DNA of 64,000 bases from a virus. The stretch is taken from IMG/VR virus record IMGVR_UViG_3300042544_002482, positions 29,593 to 93,592 of that record; one strand, 5' to 3'. Under the pieces are notes generated by a model. It did no database searches, had not been told where the DNA came from, and saw nothing but the letters and a program-made list of their open reading frames with translations. Shown here piece by piece: positions 44,976 through 52,746 of the stretch (its first letter is position 1; each line of letters begins with the position of its first letter). The position numbers and the translations under genes are program-made.

Positions 44976-45281
44976 TTACAAATTATTTAAAATGTCCTTA
45001 TAAAAAGATTCAGCACTCGCCCCTTGAGATCTGCTTATTAATTTTTCCCCGTCATATATAATCACGGTAGGAACGCTTCTTATCCCTAAATCTAACGCCG
45101 AATCCATATTTTCATCAACATCCACTTTAACGAAAGCCACATCAGGATATTGTGCTTCGATAGACTCAAGTCTTGGTATTAATGCTTTGCAGGGTCCACA
45201 CCATTTAGCCCAATAATCGACTAAAACTTTTTTCCCTTCTGATTGTAATTGTTTTACTTTTTCTGATGTTACGTTTTCCAT
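44976..45281 (-). CDS. trxA: Thioredoxin
   Basis: A 101-aa thioredoxin of normal length. It has the canonical WCGPC at 27-31 (C28, C31), FVKVDVDEN in the third strand and the cis-Pro71 in SVPTVIIYDG. It is a cytoplasmic disulfide reductase. Phage thioredoxins can serve nucleotide reduction or act as DNA polymerase processivity factors, but no partner in the window settles this. The leader AAAAAAAATATG is typical of the A-rich starts here. It is followed at once by the glutaredoxin-like gene and preceded by the AAA ATPase gene. Confidence 0.95.
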   Translation of the reverse strand: MENVTSEKVKQLQSEGKKVLVDYWAKWCGPCKALIPRLESIEAQYPDVAFVKVDVDENMDSALDLGIRSVPTVIIYDGEKLISRSQGASAESFYKDILNNL

Positions 45282-45288
45282 ATTTTTT

Positions 45289-46365
45289 TTAACTGTTAAA
45301 TCCTATTTTACTTTTATTTGATGTTCTGAATATCTCCACATCTATATTATATATATCCGCCAAACACATTGATTCTGAAGATTCAAAATCTTTTTCTATA
45401 TGTTTTAATAATTTGTTAGTGTCAGTTACTGATAAATTTTCAAATTTATGTTCAGCGATTAACCTACCCTTACGAAGTAATGCTTGGTCAATTTTTTCTC
45501 TTTTCATATTGAAGGTGGCAATGATTTGAATAGATAAACAATCCCCTAAAATACCATCTGTTAAATTAAGAATATTGGACACTCCAGCGGGTGAACCATT
45601 CCCCTCCCTATCAGCAATTACTCGTTCCGCATCTTCAATAATTAAAATGGAGTTTTTGTGATCCATTAAGAAAGGAATAATTGATGGTTCCGATAACATC
45701 TCAGCCATTGATGGTGGAATAAATAAAATGTCCTTATCCGTGACCAATGTTGTTAAATGTTTGATGTATGAAGTTTTACCAGTTCCAGGGTCTCCATGTA
45801 AAAGAATGATTCCTTTATCGTTAGGTTTATTTAAACGAGTAACGATTGCATCGTGTATTTTTAAAAAGGGTGAACCGTAATTTAATTCAAGGTCCATAGG
45901 TGCCACATATAAATCATACTCCTCAGTATCTAAATGACCCATATCACTTTTAACAAGTTGAATATTTGCTTTCTTCTTTGTTCTTTCGAATTTAACAAAT
46001 TCTTCTAAATTGATTTGTTGTTCTAACTCACCATTTTTGAGGTTGTAAAAAATATCAACTTGAGCTAAGTTATTTTTTGTGGTATCTATACTATATTGAA
46101 CTTCGATGAACATTTGTTTGTCATCGTTGATTAATAAAATTTGCGAACTTAAATCGTATCTACGATTATTTGAGAATATTTTTGATTCTTCTTTAAAACC
46201 ATTTTCCTTTAAATAATCTAAAATAGATGGGTCGTAGCTTTTACGCATATTGGTGTATTTCGATGGTAATTCACCAAAGAGATATACAAACAATTGTGGT
46301 GAAGGATGTTCTGTACCATACACATTATCATAAAGTGCAAACGGTATAACTAAGTTTCTTTTCAT
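45289..46365 (-). CDS. AAA ATPase, BCS1-like
   Basis: A 358-aa protein. An N-terminal domain of about 160 residues of unknown function is followed by an AAA module: Walker A GDPGTGKT at 191-198, Walker B SILIIEDAE near 239-246, and the sensor/arginine region IIATFNMKREKIDQALLRKGRL near 281-302. The last pattern is typical of BCS1-type AAA proteins. The family includes remodelling ATPases; the target here is unknown. It lies 38 bases after the small gene 46404-46715 and just upstream of thioredoxin. Confidence 0.88.
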   Translation of the reverse strand: MKRNLVIPFALYDNVYGTEHPSPQLFVYLFGELPSKYTNMRKSYDPSILDYLKENGFKEESKIFSNNRRYDLSSQILLINDDKQMFIEVQYSIDTTKNNLAQVDIFYNLKNGELEQQINLEEFVKFERTKKKANIQLVKSDMGHLDTEEYDLYVAPMDLELNYGSPFLKIHDAIVTRLNKPNDKGIILLHGDPGTGKTSYIKHLTTLVTDKDILFIPPSMAEMLSEPSIIPFLMDHKNSILIIEDAERVIADREGNGSPAGVSNILNLTDGILGDCLSIQIIATFNMKREKIDQALLRKGRLIAEHKFENLSVTDTNKLLKHIEKDFESSESMCLADIYNIDVEIFRTSNKSKIGFNS

Positions 46366-46403
46366 TAATAAAAAATATAAAGGATTAACTTAACTTAATA
46401 AAG

Positions 46404-46715
46404 TTAGTTTAGACATATTTTTCCAAAACCTTTCATTTCGAAAAACATATTATCATTTTCTTTTGGTTCTTCTGGAATATCTTTTTTGGTTATGGATATT
46501 GCAATCACAGTTTTTCTTAATAACTCAAACTGTTCTTTATTTAACATTACTTCACCATTTGTCTCAAAATTTTTTTGTGAAATTTCCGAAAGGTGTTCAA
46601 AAAATAATTCTTCATCGGATTCCCCAATGAAATATTCTCTAGCTTCTATATTATTCTTCAAATAAGTTTTAACTGTTTGGATATAAATTAAAACTTCAGG
46701 GGGTATTTTAGTCAT
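46404..46715 (-). CDS. Hypothetical protein
   Basis: A 103-aa acidic protein, mostly predicted helical: IYIQTVKTYLKNNIEAREYF, EELFFEHLSEISQKNFE and LNKEQFELLRKTVIAIS. The end MFFEMKGFGKICLN is distinct. No known motif or membrane segment is visible. Its start overlaps the NusG-like gene by 8 bases. The coupling hints at a role linked to transcription, but no function can be assigned. Confidence 0.75.
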   Translation of the reverse strand: MTKIPPEVLIYIQTVKTYLKNNIEAREYFIGESDEELFFEHLSEISQKNFETNGEVMLNKEQFELLRKTVIAISITKKDIPEEPKENDNMFFEMKGFGKICLN

Positions 46716-47238
46716 TTGATTTTTCTATCTGAGACAAAGTTAACTCAACATTACTGTTTCTTCCAAAAATTTTAATCTCAATTGTAACTTTTTCACCGTT
46801 CATTTCACTAATAACACCATTAAACCCACCAAATGGTCCTTCGATTACCTTCACCTTTGTACCAATGTTATAAACTAATCTTTTAGATTCAATATGTTCT
46901 TCCAAGGTGTCATCCTTCAATATTCTTCTAATGTCGGATTGATTTAAAAGGACAGGAGTTCTATCTCCACCCATAGCCATAATGTTTTGAATTGACGCTA
47001 TAACTTTTAAATCGTCGTTCTCAAGTTTTCTATGTGATTCAAAATAAAGATACCCACTATAAAGTACCTTCTCTCTCGTTACTCTTTTATTTCTCACAAC
47101 AACCGATTCTCTCTCTAAAGGACAAACAAATCGTGTTATATTTTTAATTCTACTATGTTCAATATCTTTATTAAATTGTTCACATAGTTTTCTTTCTTTA
47201 CCGGGTAAAACTTTTACCACGTACCAATATGATTCCAT
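46708..47238 (-). CDS. nusG: NusG-family transcription elongation factor
   Basis: A 176-aa protein of normal NusG length. The NGN domain begins WYVVKVLPGKERK at 5-17 and includes CPLERESVVV and YSGYLYFE near 60-67. A KOW domain follows at about 126-172 with GTKVKVIEGPFGGFNGVISE and VTIEIKIFGRNSNVEL. NusG binds the RNA polymerase clamp and, with NGN contacts, reduces pausing or recruits termination or antitermination factors. A phage copy may redirect host polymerase on long operons such as the 20-kb one here, although that link is inferred. A variant TATTTATT motif lies upstream. Confidence 0.92.
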   Translation of the reverse strand: MESYWYVVKVLPGKERKLCEQFNKDIEHSRIKNITRFVCPLERESVVVRNKRVTREKVLYSGYLYFESHRKLENDDLKVIASIQNIMAMGGDRTPVLLNQSDIRRILKDDTLEEHIESKRLVYNIGTKVKVIEGPFGGFNGVISEMNGEKVTIEIKIFGRNSNVELTLSQIEKSND

Positions 47239-47264
47239 AAAATTTTTTTAATAAATATGAACCT

Positions 47265-48107
47265 TTAATAGTTCATTATCAAGAGTTCGGTACCTAAATT
47301 CTGTTTACCGTCCTTTCTCGCGGCTGCCGCCTTGGCGAAGTCTTTTTGTTCCCATCTGTATTCATCTTTTGGAAACCATTCAGATAATTTAGGGAAATCA
47401 TAATATGATAAACTAAATTTACCCTGGATATTTTTAATACAATCGGCCAATCTTGTATGGTCATTTACATCAAAATCATGATTAGAATAGTAATTCTCAG
47501 TTTTCCAATATGGTGGGTCCATATAGAAGTAAGTTGTTGGTGAGTCGTATTTTTCAACCACACTTTGAAAATCCATATTCTCAACAAATGTCAATTTGTC
47601 AAAATGTTCCCTATATTTTGGATTCTTTAATTTATCCATAAAGATAAGAACCTTACAACGATATTTTCCTTTGTAATCGGTATACGTAGCGGTTTCAGGT
47701 TTAGATCCTGAGAACACCTGTGTTAATACGTAAACATACTTACCCGCAATGTCTAAACTATTCTCTTCAGTAATAACCAATTCAGAATTAAAGACCTCTC
47801 TTTGGTATGTTTTAAACATTTCAGCGTACTCTGGAGGTGTATCAACCACCCCTAATTGTTGACAAGGGTATTTCGCTAACTCTTCCCAAAGAACATCGTA
47901 TTGTTTCGCCCATTTCATAAGGTTCGCGTTTAGTCTATTAAAGTCATTGTAGACCACCGTTTTAAGATTTGGGTACTTTGTTAGGTCCATGTTAAAAAAG
48001 ACCCAGAACATACCCGAAAATCCTTCTACGTATGTTTCGATGTCTGTTGGGATGAATGGGGTTATCCATTTACCAATTCTTGCTTTACCTCCGATGTATG
48101 ATATCAT
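47265..48107 (-). CDS. DNA adenine methylase, D12 class
   Basis: A 280-aa N6-adenine methyltransferase of the Dam type. The N-terminal YIGGKARIGKWI at 4-15, the SAM site ETYVEGFSGMFWVFF at 24-38 and the catalytic YMDPPYW at 195-201 are all present in the order of D12-class enzymes. The product would transfer a methyl group from SAM to adenine in a short DNA target, often GATC. Phages use this against restriction or for timing. No restriction gene is nearby. It is the first minus-strand gene of this block, divergent from the plus-strand unit. Confidence 0.93.
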   Translation of the reverse strand: MISYIGGKARIGKWITPFIPTDIETYVEGFSGMFWVFFNMDLTKYPNLKTVVYNDFNRLNANLMKWAKQYDVLWEELAKYPCQQLGVVDTPPEYAEMFKTYQREVFNSELVITEENSLDIAGKYVYVLTQVFSGSKPETATYTDYKGKYRCKVLIFMDKLKNPKYREHFDKLTFVENMDFQSVVEKYDSPTTYFYMDPPYWKTENYYSNHDFDVNDHTRLADCIKNIQGKFSLSYYDFPKLSEWFPKDEYRWEQKDFAKAAAARKDGKQNLGTELLIMNY

Positions 48108-48181
48108 TTCTATTAAATTAAGTTATTAAAAAATATAACTAATAAAATTGAAAAAAAGAAATTAATAGTATATATTTTATT
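48108..48181. promoter_or_regulatory. Divergent intergenic region with probable promoters
   Basis: 74 A/T-rich bases between the methylase (minus) and the 49-aa gene (plus). On the plus strand TATATATTTTATT just before the ATG loosely fits a Bacteroidota -7 element. No TATTTATA octamer was seen on either strand here, so these promoters probably belong to another class. Confidence 0.4.
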
Positions 48182-48331
48182 ATGGCATGTAGTAAATGTA
48201 AAAAACAGGAAATGAGAGAACTGATGGAGAAGGAAGCCCTAAAAATGGAAAAGTGGGCTTTGTTAACCGTAATAGTGGTAATAGGTGCTGCGGTATATGG
48301 TTTGTTTTCTCTTATAAGTAAATTCATATGA
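48182..48331 (+). CDS. Small membrane protein with N-terminal CxxC (49 aa)
   Basis: I translated this gene by hand. The ATG is at 48182 and TGA ends at 48331. It starts MACSKCKKQEMREL, giving a CxxC that may bind metal or form a disulfide. A charged helix follows, and a single membrane segment, ALLTVIVVIGAAVYGLFSL, spans about 26-44. The TGA overlaps the ATG of the next gene (ATGA). It is one of only two plus-strand genes in the window and probably an early or moron-like function. The family is not recognised. Confidence 0.75.
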   Translation: MACSKCKKQEMRELMEKEALKMEKWALLTVIVVIGAAVYGLFSLISKFI

Positions 48332-48966
48332 AAAATGGAAAATACTTTATAGTACTTTTCTGTAATAAGAAGAGAGTTAAGATTTTGTATAGGTGTATGA
48401 AAAGAACCACCGTTACTGAATATTGGCACGAATTCAAAACAGAAAGGAAACCACCATTTGTTAAACTTCAAGGAGGTAAACGAAAACAAGAACAGATTTT
48501 TGAGTTAGGTTTGGTATTTCCAAATAATAGATGGGCAACCAAAACCTATGTTAAAGATAGTTTAGGACGTAATATTGAAGCTAAGATTGAAGGTGACACA
48601 TATCGTATTAAAGAAATGATACCTTACTGGAAAGAGGAATTAATCTACGATTTTCAAACTAAAAAAAGAATCAGGTATCACGAAATGATTAAACAGTTAG
48701 ATGTGATAACTGAAATTGCTCACATATTCACACTAAACAAAAATATATTTGTTCAAATTGAAAATGACATTAAGTTATTTGGTAACAAGAATATTGCCGA
48801 TTCGGAAAGATTGTTTGAATTAATAAAGTCTGACCTCCTTAAACGAAAAAGAGGTAATTTCCTATTTGTTAAGGACATTACCACTCACCAACGAAAGTTA
48901 CTTTATGAAATGTTAGAGTCTAAAGGTTACAAAAGAACCGAATTGTTTAGACATTACTCGTATTAA
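48328..48966 (+). CDS. Hypothetical protein, second gene of the only plus-strand unit
   Basis: A 212-aa, strongly basic protein rich in Lys and aromatic residues (YRCMKRTTVTEYWHEFKTERK, KLQGGKRKQEQIFELGLVFP, LLKRKRGNFLFVK). It has no membrane segment and no catalytic motif I recognise. ATGA coupling to the membrane gene upstream suggests the two work together. Its 3' end overlaps the convergent gene 48947-49180 by 20 bases, so antisense contact between transcripts is possible. A nucleic-acid-binding role fits the charge but is only a guess. Confidence 0.8.
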   Translation: MKNGKYFIVLFCNKKRVKILYRCMKRTTVTEYWHEFKTERKPPFVKLQGGKRKQEQIFELGLVFPNNRWATKTYVKDSLGRNIEAKIEGDTYRIKEMIPYWKEELIYDFQTKKRIRYHEMIKQLDVITEIAHIFTLNKNIFVQIENDIKLFGNKNIADSERLFELIKSDLLKRKRGNFLFVKDITTHQRKLLYEMLESKGYKRTELFRHYSY

Positions 48967-49180
48967 AGACCACATCAACTCCACCAATTGTGATGTTGAA
49001 TGAATTTTTAGGTTTTTCAGTTCTCCTATCATATTTCTTTTCCATATATTCAAACACTCTATCAAATTCCATCTTCGATAATTCGAATATGATGGTACTA
49101 GATTTTGTATCTGCGTTTATGTTTTCAATTAAATCAACAATAATTGCCAATTGATTAAGCAATTCACCCTTTTTTTCCAT
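48947..49180 (-). CDS. Hypothetical small protein
   Basis: A 77-aa protein starting MEKKGELLNQLAIIVDLIENI. It has a helical first half and a short beta-like end (FNITIGGVDVVFNTSNV). No motif is recognised. The 3' end converges with the plus-strand gene, overlapping it by 20 bases. The start overlaps the 67-aa gene 49164-49367 by 17 bases, keeping it in the minus-strand operon. Function unknown. Confidence 0.7.
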   Translation of the reverse strand: MEKKGELLNQLAIIVDLIENINADTKSSTIIFELSKMEFDRVFEYMEKKYDRRTEKPKNSFNITIGGVDVVFNTSNV

Positions 49181-49367
49181 AGCCTAAGATTATAAGTAGT
49201 TTACTTATAATAGATACTTTCTTTTTCGGTTTAGGTTTAAATAACTCTTCCTTATTCAGATTCTTTATCTCCTGAATCGCTTTTATCTTGTGGTTCTGAA
49301 TCTCCAATTGATCCTTCCCCATCTCCTTCTCCAACCAATCCGATGCTTGTTTCATCCTCTTGTCCAT
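49164..49367 (-). CDS. Small basic protein overlapping its neighbour
   Basis: A 67-aa protein, helical and very basic at the end (KPKPKKKVSIISKLLIILGYGKKG, written here in part). It has ATG at 49365-49367 and overlaps 49252-49728 by 116 bases in another frame, and 48947-49180 by 17 bases. Both overlapping frames look protein-like: this one has regular charged helices, the other an acidic Gly/Ser/Asp tail. The amphipathic segment SIISKLLIILGY could touch a membrane. It may instead start at an internal Met. Confidence 0.55.
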   Translation of the reverse strand: MDKRMKQASDWLEKEMGKDQLEIQNHKIKAIQEIKNLNKEELFKPKPKKKVSIISKLLIILGYGKKG

Positions 49368-49728
49368 ATACTTCGAGAAAATTTAAGTCTTTTAATTTAT
49401 TCAATGATTCTTTTTGGAAAAGATTTTCCAGTTCTTTCACTTTAGCTTGGAATAATTTTCTTTTCTCTTCCTCTTCTTTGTTAACATTAACAATTTCAGA
49501 TGCACAGGCAAAAACAACATCGTACCCATCTTGGGTTGCGTTAGATATTAATGAGATAAGTGTAAATTTTTCACTCTTATCTTGTACTTTAGTTTTTATT
49601 GACCTGTAAGGTGCAACAATTGTTTCGTATTTCCAATTTAATGGAAGTTTAATATCTAAACTTACATTGCCTTCAATTTCTCTTAATGAGAAGAAAAAAG
49701 GTCTTAATGATTTAATATTTTCAAACAC
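49252..49728 (-). CDS. Hypothetical protein with acidic tail
   Basis: A 158-aa protein. The N-terminal 100 residues look like a compact beta/alpha domain (RPFFFSLREIEGNVSLDIKLP, YDVVFACASEIV). A charged helix follows (EEEEKRKLFQAKVKELENLF) and then an acidic, disordered tail of Glu, Asp, Gly and Ser (GEGDGEGSIGDSEP). I do not recognise the family. The tail region overlaps the 67-aa gene in a second frame. A single-stranded-DNA-binding role would fit an acidic tail, but nothing else supports it. Confidence 0.75.
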   Translation of the reverse strand: MFENIKSLRPFFFSLREIEGNVSLDIKLPLNWKYETIVAPYRSIKTKVQDKSEKFTLISLISNATQDGYDVVFACASEIVNVNKEEEEKRKLFQAKVKELENLFQKESLNKLKDLNFLEVYGQEDETSIGLVGEGDGEGSIGDSEPQDKSDSGDKESE

Positions 49729-49732
49729 AGCG

Positions 49733-49909
49733 TTAAATTAAGAAATAGGTTATTATATATGAAGTGGCAAAATAGAGGAAGATACCTTCAATTTTTGTTA
49801 ACTTCATGGGTTGTGAATCTTCTTGTGTTAATTTAAACACAAATTCAAAAATGTATCGTAATGTGTATATAATACTCAATACAAATAAAAATAATTTAAT
49901 TTCCAGCAT
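49733..49909 (-). CDS. Small membrane protein (58 aa)
   Basis: I translated this gene by hand. The ATG is at 49907-49909, inside the end of the H1-like gene, and the TAA is at 49733-49735. The protein starts MLEIKLFLFVLSIIYTLRYI and ends YFATSYIITYFLI. Two hydrophobic segments, about 3-22 and 43-58, flank a short charged loop (KLTQEDSQPMKLTKIEG). It is the only candidate gene in a gap of about 170 bases and overlaps the upstream gene by 14 bases. Function unknown. Confidence 0.65.
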   Translation of the reverse strand: MLEIKLFLFVLSIIYTLRYIFEFVFKLTQEDSQPMKLTKIEGIFLYFATSYIITYFLI

Positions 49910-50087
49910 CGTCGTGTCTTTTAATTTCGTCTAATATTTCTTTTCTATATGACGCGATTAGGAGTTTGATCTCTTGAGCGTATTTTCTGGCTCTTATTGA
50001 TGCACTTCTGTTTCCTTTCTCAAAAACTTTTTGCGTATCAACCGACATCTTCTCAACCAATCCTTTAATTTTGGTTAATGTTTCCAT
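49896..50087 (-). CDS. Histone H1-like protein (Hc1 family)
   Basis: A 63-aa basic helical protein: IKGLVEKMSVDTQKVFEKGNR, SIRARKYAQEIKLLIASYRKEI. The EKGN.SAS.RARK.. core followed by a second helix is the pattern of the short histone H1-like Hc1 proteins common in Bacteroidota. These bind and compact DNA. A phage copy may package or protect phage DNA, or alter host nucleoid structure. This gene is part of the evidence that the host is a member of the Bacteroidota. The stop overlaps the 58-aa gene downstream. Confidence 0.82.
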   Translation of the reverse strand: METLTKIKGLVEKMSVDTQKVFEKGNRSASIRARKYAQEIKLLIASYRKEILDEIKRHDDAGN

Positions 50088-50130
50088 AATAATTTATTTC
50101 GGTTTTTAATACGAATATACGGAAAAAATT

Positions 50131-50586
50131 TTACTTTTTCAAGTTTTGGTCTAATATTTTATAGATTTCGGTTAAAATGTCTAATTCAGATCTTGACTTC
50201 CTATGTTCAAAATCGAATAGTTTTAGAAAATATTCAGGTATTTTTGTTATATTATTATCCATTTGTACATAGTAATATGCCTCCAAATAAAAATTCCAAA
50301 AATATTCGTAGTGAGCTCCTCTGTCTTTAATGTAAATTTTTTCCTTAGAGAAGTTTTCAATGACTTTATCCCAAGCCCAGGTGAAGTGATTTCTTTGATT
50401 TTCCTCGTCATCCAATACATCTGGACCTAGAAATGTTTCATCAATCATATCGTGTACAGATGCAACAAAGTCGTAAAAAAGGTTTAATTTTTCACGACTT
50501 ATGTTATATGCTTTGTACCAAATGTCAATTTGTTGTCTGTAATTTTCAGACGATATAAACTCTAAGTAACTTTCTTTATTTTCCAT
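50131..50586 (-). CDS. Hypothetical protein
   Basis: A 151-aa protein, highly aromatic and acidic (YLEFISSENYRQQIDIWYKAYN, NHFTWAWDKVIENF, AHYEYFWNFYLEAYYYVQMD). It looks all-helical. No known domain, signal peptide or membrane segment is evident. It stands between the H1-like gene and the 397-aa structural-type gene, with gaps of about 45 bases on both sides. Similar proteins are common but uncharacterised in marine T4-like phages. Function unknown. Confidence 0.75.
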   Translation of the reverse strand: MENKESYLEFISSENYRQQIDIWYKAYNISREKLNLFYDFVASVHDMIDETFLGPDVLDDEENQRNHFTWAWDKVIENFSKEKIYIKDRGAHYEYFWNFYLEAYYYVQMDNNITKIPEYFLKLFDFEHRKSRSELDILTEIYKILDQNLKK

Positions 50587-50633
50587 AATCCTTCTGTTAT
50601 AATATAAGGATAAAAGAAGTTAAAAAAAAGATA

Positions 50634-51827
50634 TTATTGAGTTTTCTTATCGTATGATGCCATATTTTTCATCTTTTTAATTTCTTCTTCAAGAATAGAT
50701 GATAAACTGTTCTTAGATTCGTTAACTTCTTTTGTTGGGGAAATGTCCTTATTGTACATTACCATATCTTTTCTTTGTTTGTGTTTTCTTTCTACCTTCT
50801 TACCGATGTTTTTTCCTAAATCACTTTTAATTACATTACCAGCATCTTGTGAATTACCAGTTGAAGAATGTCCTTCTAAAGATTTTTTCAATCTATCTTT
50901 AAATTGTTGAGATGGTTCCATATCATAATGTAAATCTTCCAATCCACCACCTCTGTTATCCGCAATTTCTTCTTCTTGTTCTGGAGTATTCTTTCTCGCT
51001 ACTTTTTCACCTTTACCAATTGGTTTAGGGAATTCAGGGTTATCGTTACCGTCAAATGTAGTTGCTCCTTTTATTTTCTTAGATACTTCAGTTGCATTTG
51101 ACTCATTATCCTTTTTAGATTGAGTCTGAGCCTTTTTGGTAACTGTGATACCTGGAACTGATTCTTTAACTATTCTTTGAATCATAGTCAACATTTCAGA
51201 TTCTTTTAAACGTAATGTCTTCTTTTTAGATTCCATCATTTTACCAGAACACTCTGAACACATACCTTCTTCATTCATCATACCACCACACTCAGAACAC
51301 ATTTTAGGTTCTTCGTTTACTTCATCTTCAGGTGCGTCACCATCAGATAAGTTTTCGTAGTCGTCACCGAATGAATCCATACCTTCCATATCGTCTTCGT
51401 TCATTTCACCACATTCGTTACACTCTTCTTCTTTATTTAAAATCTTAAAGTCTTCACCATCGATTTTACCGTTATCGTTTTTATCGATGTTTTTTTGGTT
51501 ACCGACTAATTTTTCGTCGATTGGTTTTTGATTTTCCATATTTGTATTTTCTTTTTCTTCTAATTCTTGTCCCATTTCATCTAATTTATCTAACATATCT
51601 TCATATGATTCGTACATTCCCTTCTCAATAATAAGGTCTCCCGTGGTTTTAGCCTTATAATCGGGTAAAGCCTCTTGAGCTTCTTTTTCTGAATCAAACG
51701 TTGCAATCGGTTCACCATCACATTTAATGTGGTAAACTTCCTTATTTGTTGATTCCATAATGATTGTATTTCTGATTTCTTCAGATATTACATCATTGAT
51801 TATATTGTTTATTTCAGATAGGTTCAT
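50634..51827 (-). CDS. Structural-type protein with three CxxC pairs and an EF-hand-like loop
   Basis: A 397-aa acidic, low-complexity protein. DKNDNGKIDGEDF at 115-127 is a canonical EF-hand-type calcium loop. CNEC at 136-139, CSEC at 177-180 and CSEC at 190-193 are CxxC pairs that could form a zinc ribbon. Short helices with the motif MI..IV.E (SEMLTMIQRIVKES near 210; an N-terminal MNLSEINNIINDVISEE) resemble head or scaffold proteins of marine T4-like phages. The C-terminal 170 residues are basic and probably disordered. Scaffold, prohead core or virion-internal roles are possible. Confidence 0.7.
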   Translation of the reverse strand: MNLSEINNIINDVISEEIRNTIIMESTNKEVYHIKCDGEPIATFDSEKEAQEALPDYKAKTTGDLIIEKGMYESYEDMLDKLDEMGQELEEKENTNMENQKPIDEKLVGNQKNIDKNDNGKIDGEDFKILNKEEECNECGEMNEDDMEGMDSFGDDYENLSDGDAPEDEVNEEPKMCSECGGMMNEEGMCSECSGKMMESKKKTLRLKESEMLTMIQRIVKESVPGITVTKKAQTQSKKDNESNATEVSKKIKGATTFDGNDNPEFPKPIGKGEKVARKNTPEQEEEIADNRGGGLEDLHYDMEPSQQFKDRLKKSLEGHSSTGNSQDAGNVIKSDLGKNIGKKVERKHKQRKDMVMYNKDISPTKEVNESKNSLSSILEEEIKKMKNMASYDKKTQ

Positions 51828-51828
51828 A

Positions 51829-52746
51829 CTATATAAATATCAGTTTTATTTCATTTAACACAATTTTCTCGATTTCTTTGAATGGAACCTTCATTTCCTT
51901 TGCAATTTCAGTAATTGCTTGGGTTAGTTCCTCCATTTCGAGCATTTCGATTGCGTTTATGTCTCCTTGGTTACAATATGGAAACTTCATACATTTATCT
52001 TTAACCTTAATAAAGACAGCATCGGGACCTCCCCATTTAGGGAACTTCTTATCCTTTACCGCTCTACTTTGTTTAATACTTTTTACACCATCAATCTTTA
52101 AAGGGTCTCTACGACCTTTAGGTCCTTTACCAAATAATGGAACATCAAAAGAACCCGAAGAAGATGCGTCAGTCGCCTCCTTAAATTCCTCCTCCTCGTT
52201 TACGTTATATTTTTTTGTATTTTTTGGTTTGTATAAATCTTTTTTAAGAATTGTTGGTCCAAACGCAGGTCCTGAAAAAGATCCAGAAGCATCTGCACCT
52301 ATTGATTCGGTTGTTTCCGTTTCCTTCATATCTTCAATTTTTGCGATAAAAACATTAGGTTTAATCCCCAATGCCGCCGCAGTACATAATCTTGTGTTTC
52401 CCGCAACTAAATGATATCTATCACCAAACTGAACAATTAATGGTCTTTTATAATCACCGTCAGCGAAAGATTGTGCCAATACCTTTGGATTTGTTTTCTT
52501 ATATGTTTTAGCAATCTTATATACCGCCTTCATATCACCCTTCTCTATTTCATTTGATTCGGTGTTCTCTAATTTACCCCAAACTTCGTCAGATATAGGT
52601 TCTTCAGTACTGTTGTTAAACGCATCAACGAGTTCTTCCACAGTTGTGTCGATATTCTCGTCACGACTTAGATCTTGAACAACTCTTTGAAGTTCGTCCA
52701 TCTCACCTTTAAGGTCTGGTCTAACAATTTTCTTCTTATCTAACAT
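51829..52746 (-). CDS. ParB-like nuclease domain protein
   Basis: A 305-aa protein. Residues about 73-137 look like a ParB/Srx fold: KVLAQSFADGDYKRPLIVQ, then YHLVAGNTRLCTAAALG with the GNTR box at 116-119. The rest is not ParB partition protein: a Ser/Gly-rich linker (DASGSFSGPAFGP, DASSSGSFDVPLFG), then a compact C-terminal region with VKDKCMKFPYCNQGD. Many phages carry such ParB-like domains, often as CTPases or nucleases, without plasmid partition. The Ser/Gly segments resemble structural-protein sequences. DNA binding is inferred. Confidence 0.75.
   Translation of the reverse strand: MLDKKKIVRPDLKGEMDELQRVVQDLSRDENIDTTVEELVDAFNNSTEEPISDEVWGKLENTESNEIEKGDMKAVYKIAKTYKKTNPKVLAQSFADGDYKRPLIVQFGDRYHLVAGNTRLCTAAALGIKPNVFIAKIEDMKETETTESIGADASGSFSGPAFGPTILKKDLYKPKNTKKYNVNEEEEFKEATDASSSGSFDVPLFGKGPKGRRDPLKIDGVKSIKQSRAVKDKKFPKWGGPDAVFIKVKDKCMKFPYCNQGDINAIEMLEMEELTQAITEIAKEMKVPFKEIEKIVLNEIKLIFI
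51832..51839 (-). promoter_or_regulatory. Candidate phage promoter motif TATTTATA
   Basis: Coding strand GATATTTATATAG, four bases before the ATG at 51827. It overlaps the last codons of the ParB-like gene. Confidence 0.35.

Noticed and set aside
46391-46406. Short inverted repeat TAACTT/AAGTTA as a terminator
   Set aside because: The stem is only six A/T-rich pairs and no T-tract follows on the coding strand.
48139-48489. Minus-strand 116-codon open frame across the divergent region
   Set aside because: It lies opposite the coupled plus-strand genes and covers the intergenic promoter; its product is low in complexity and has no start-site features.
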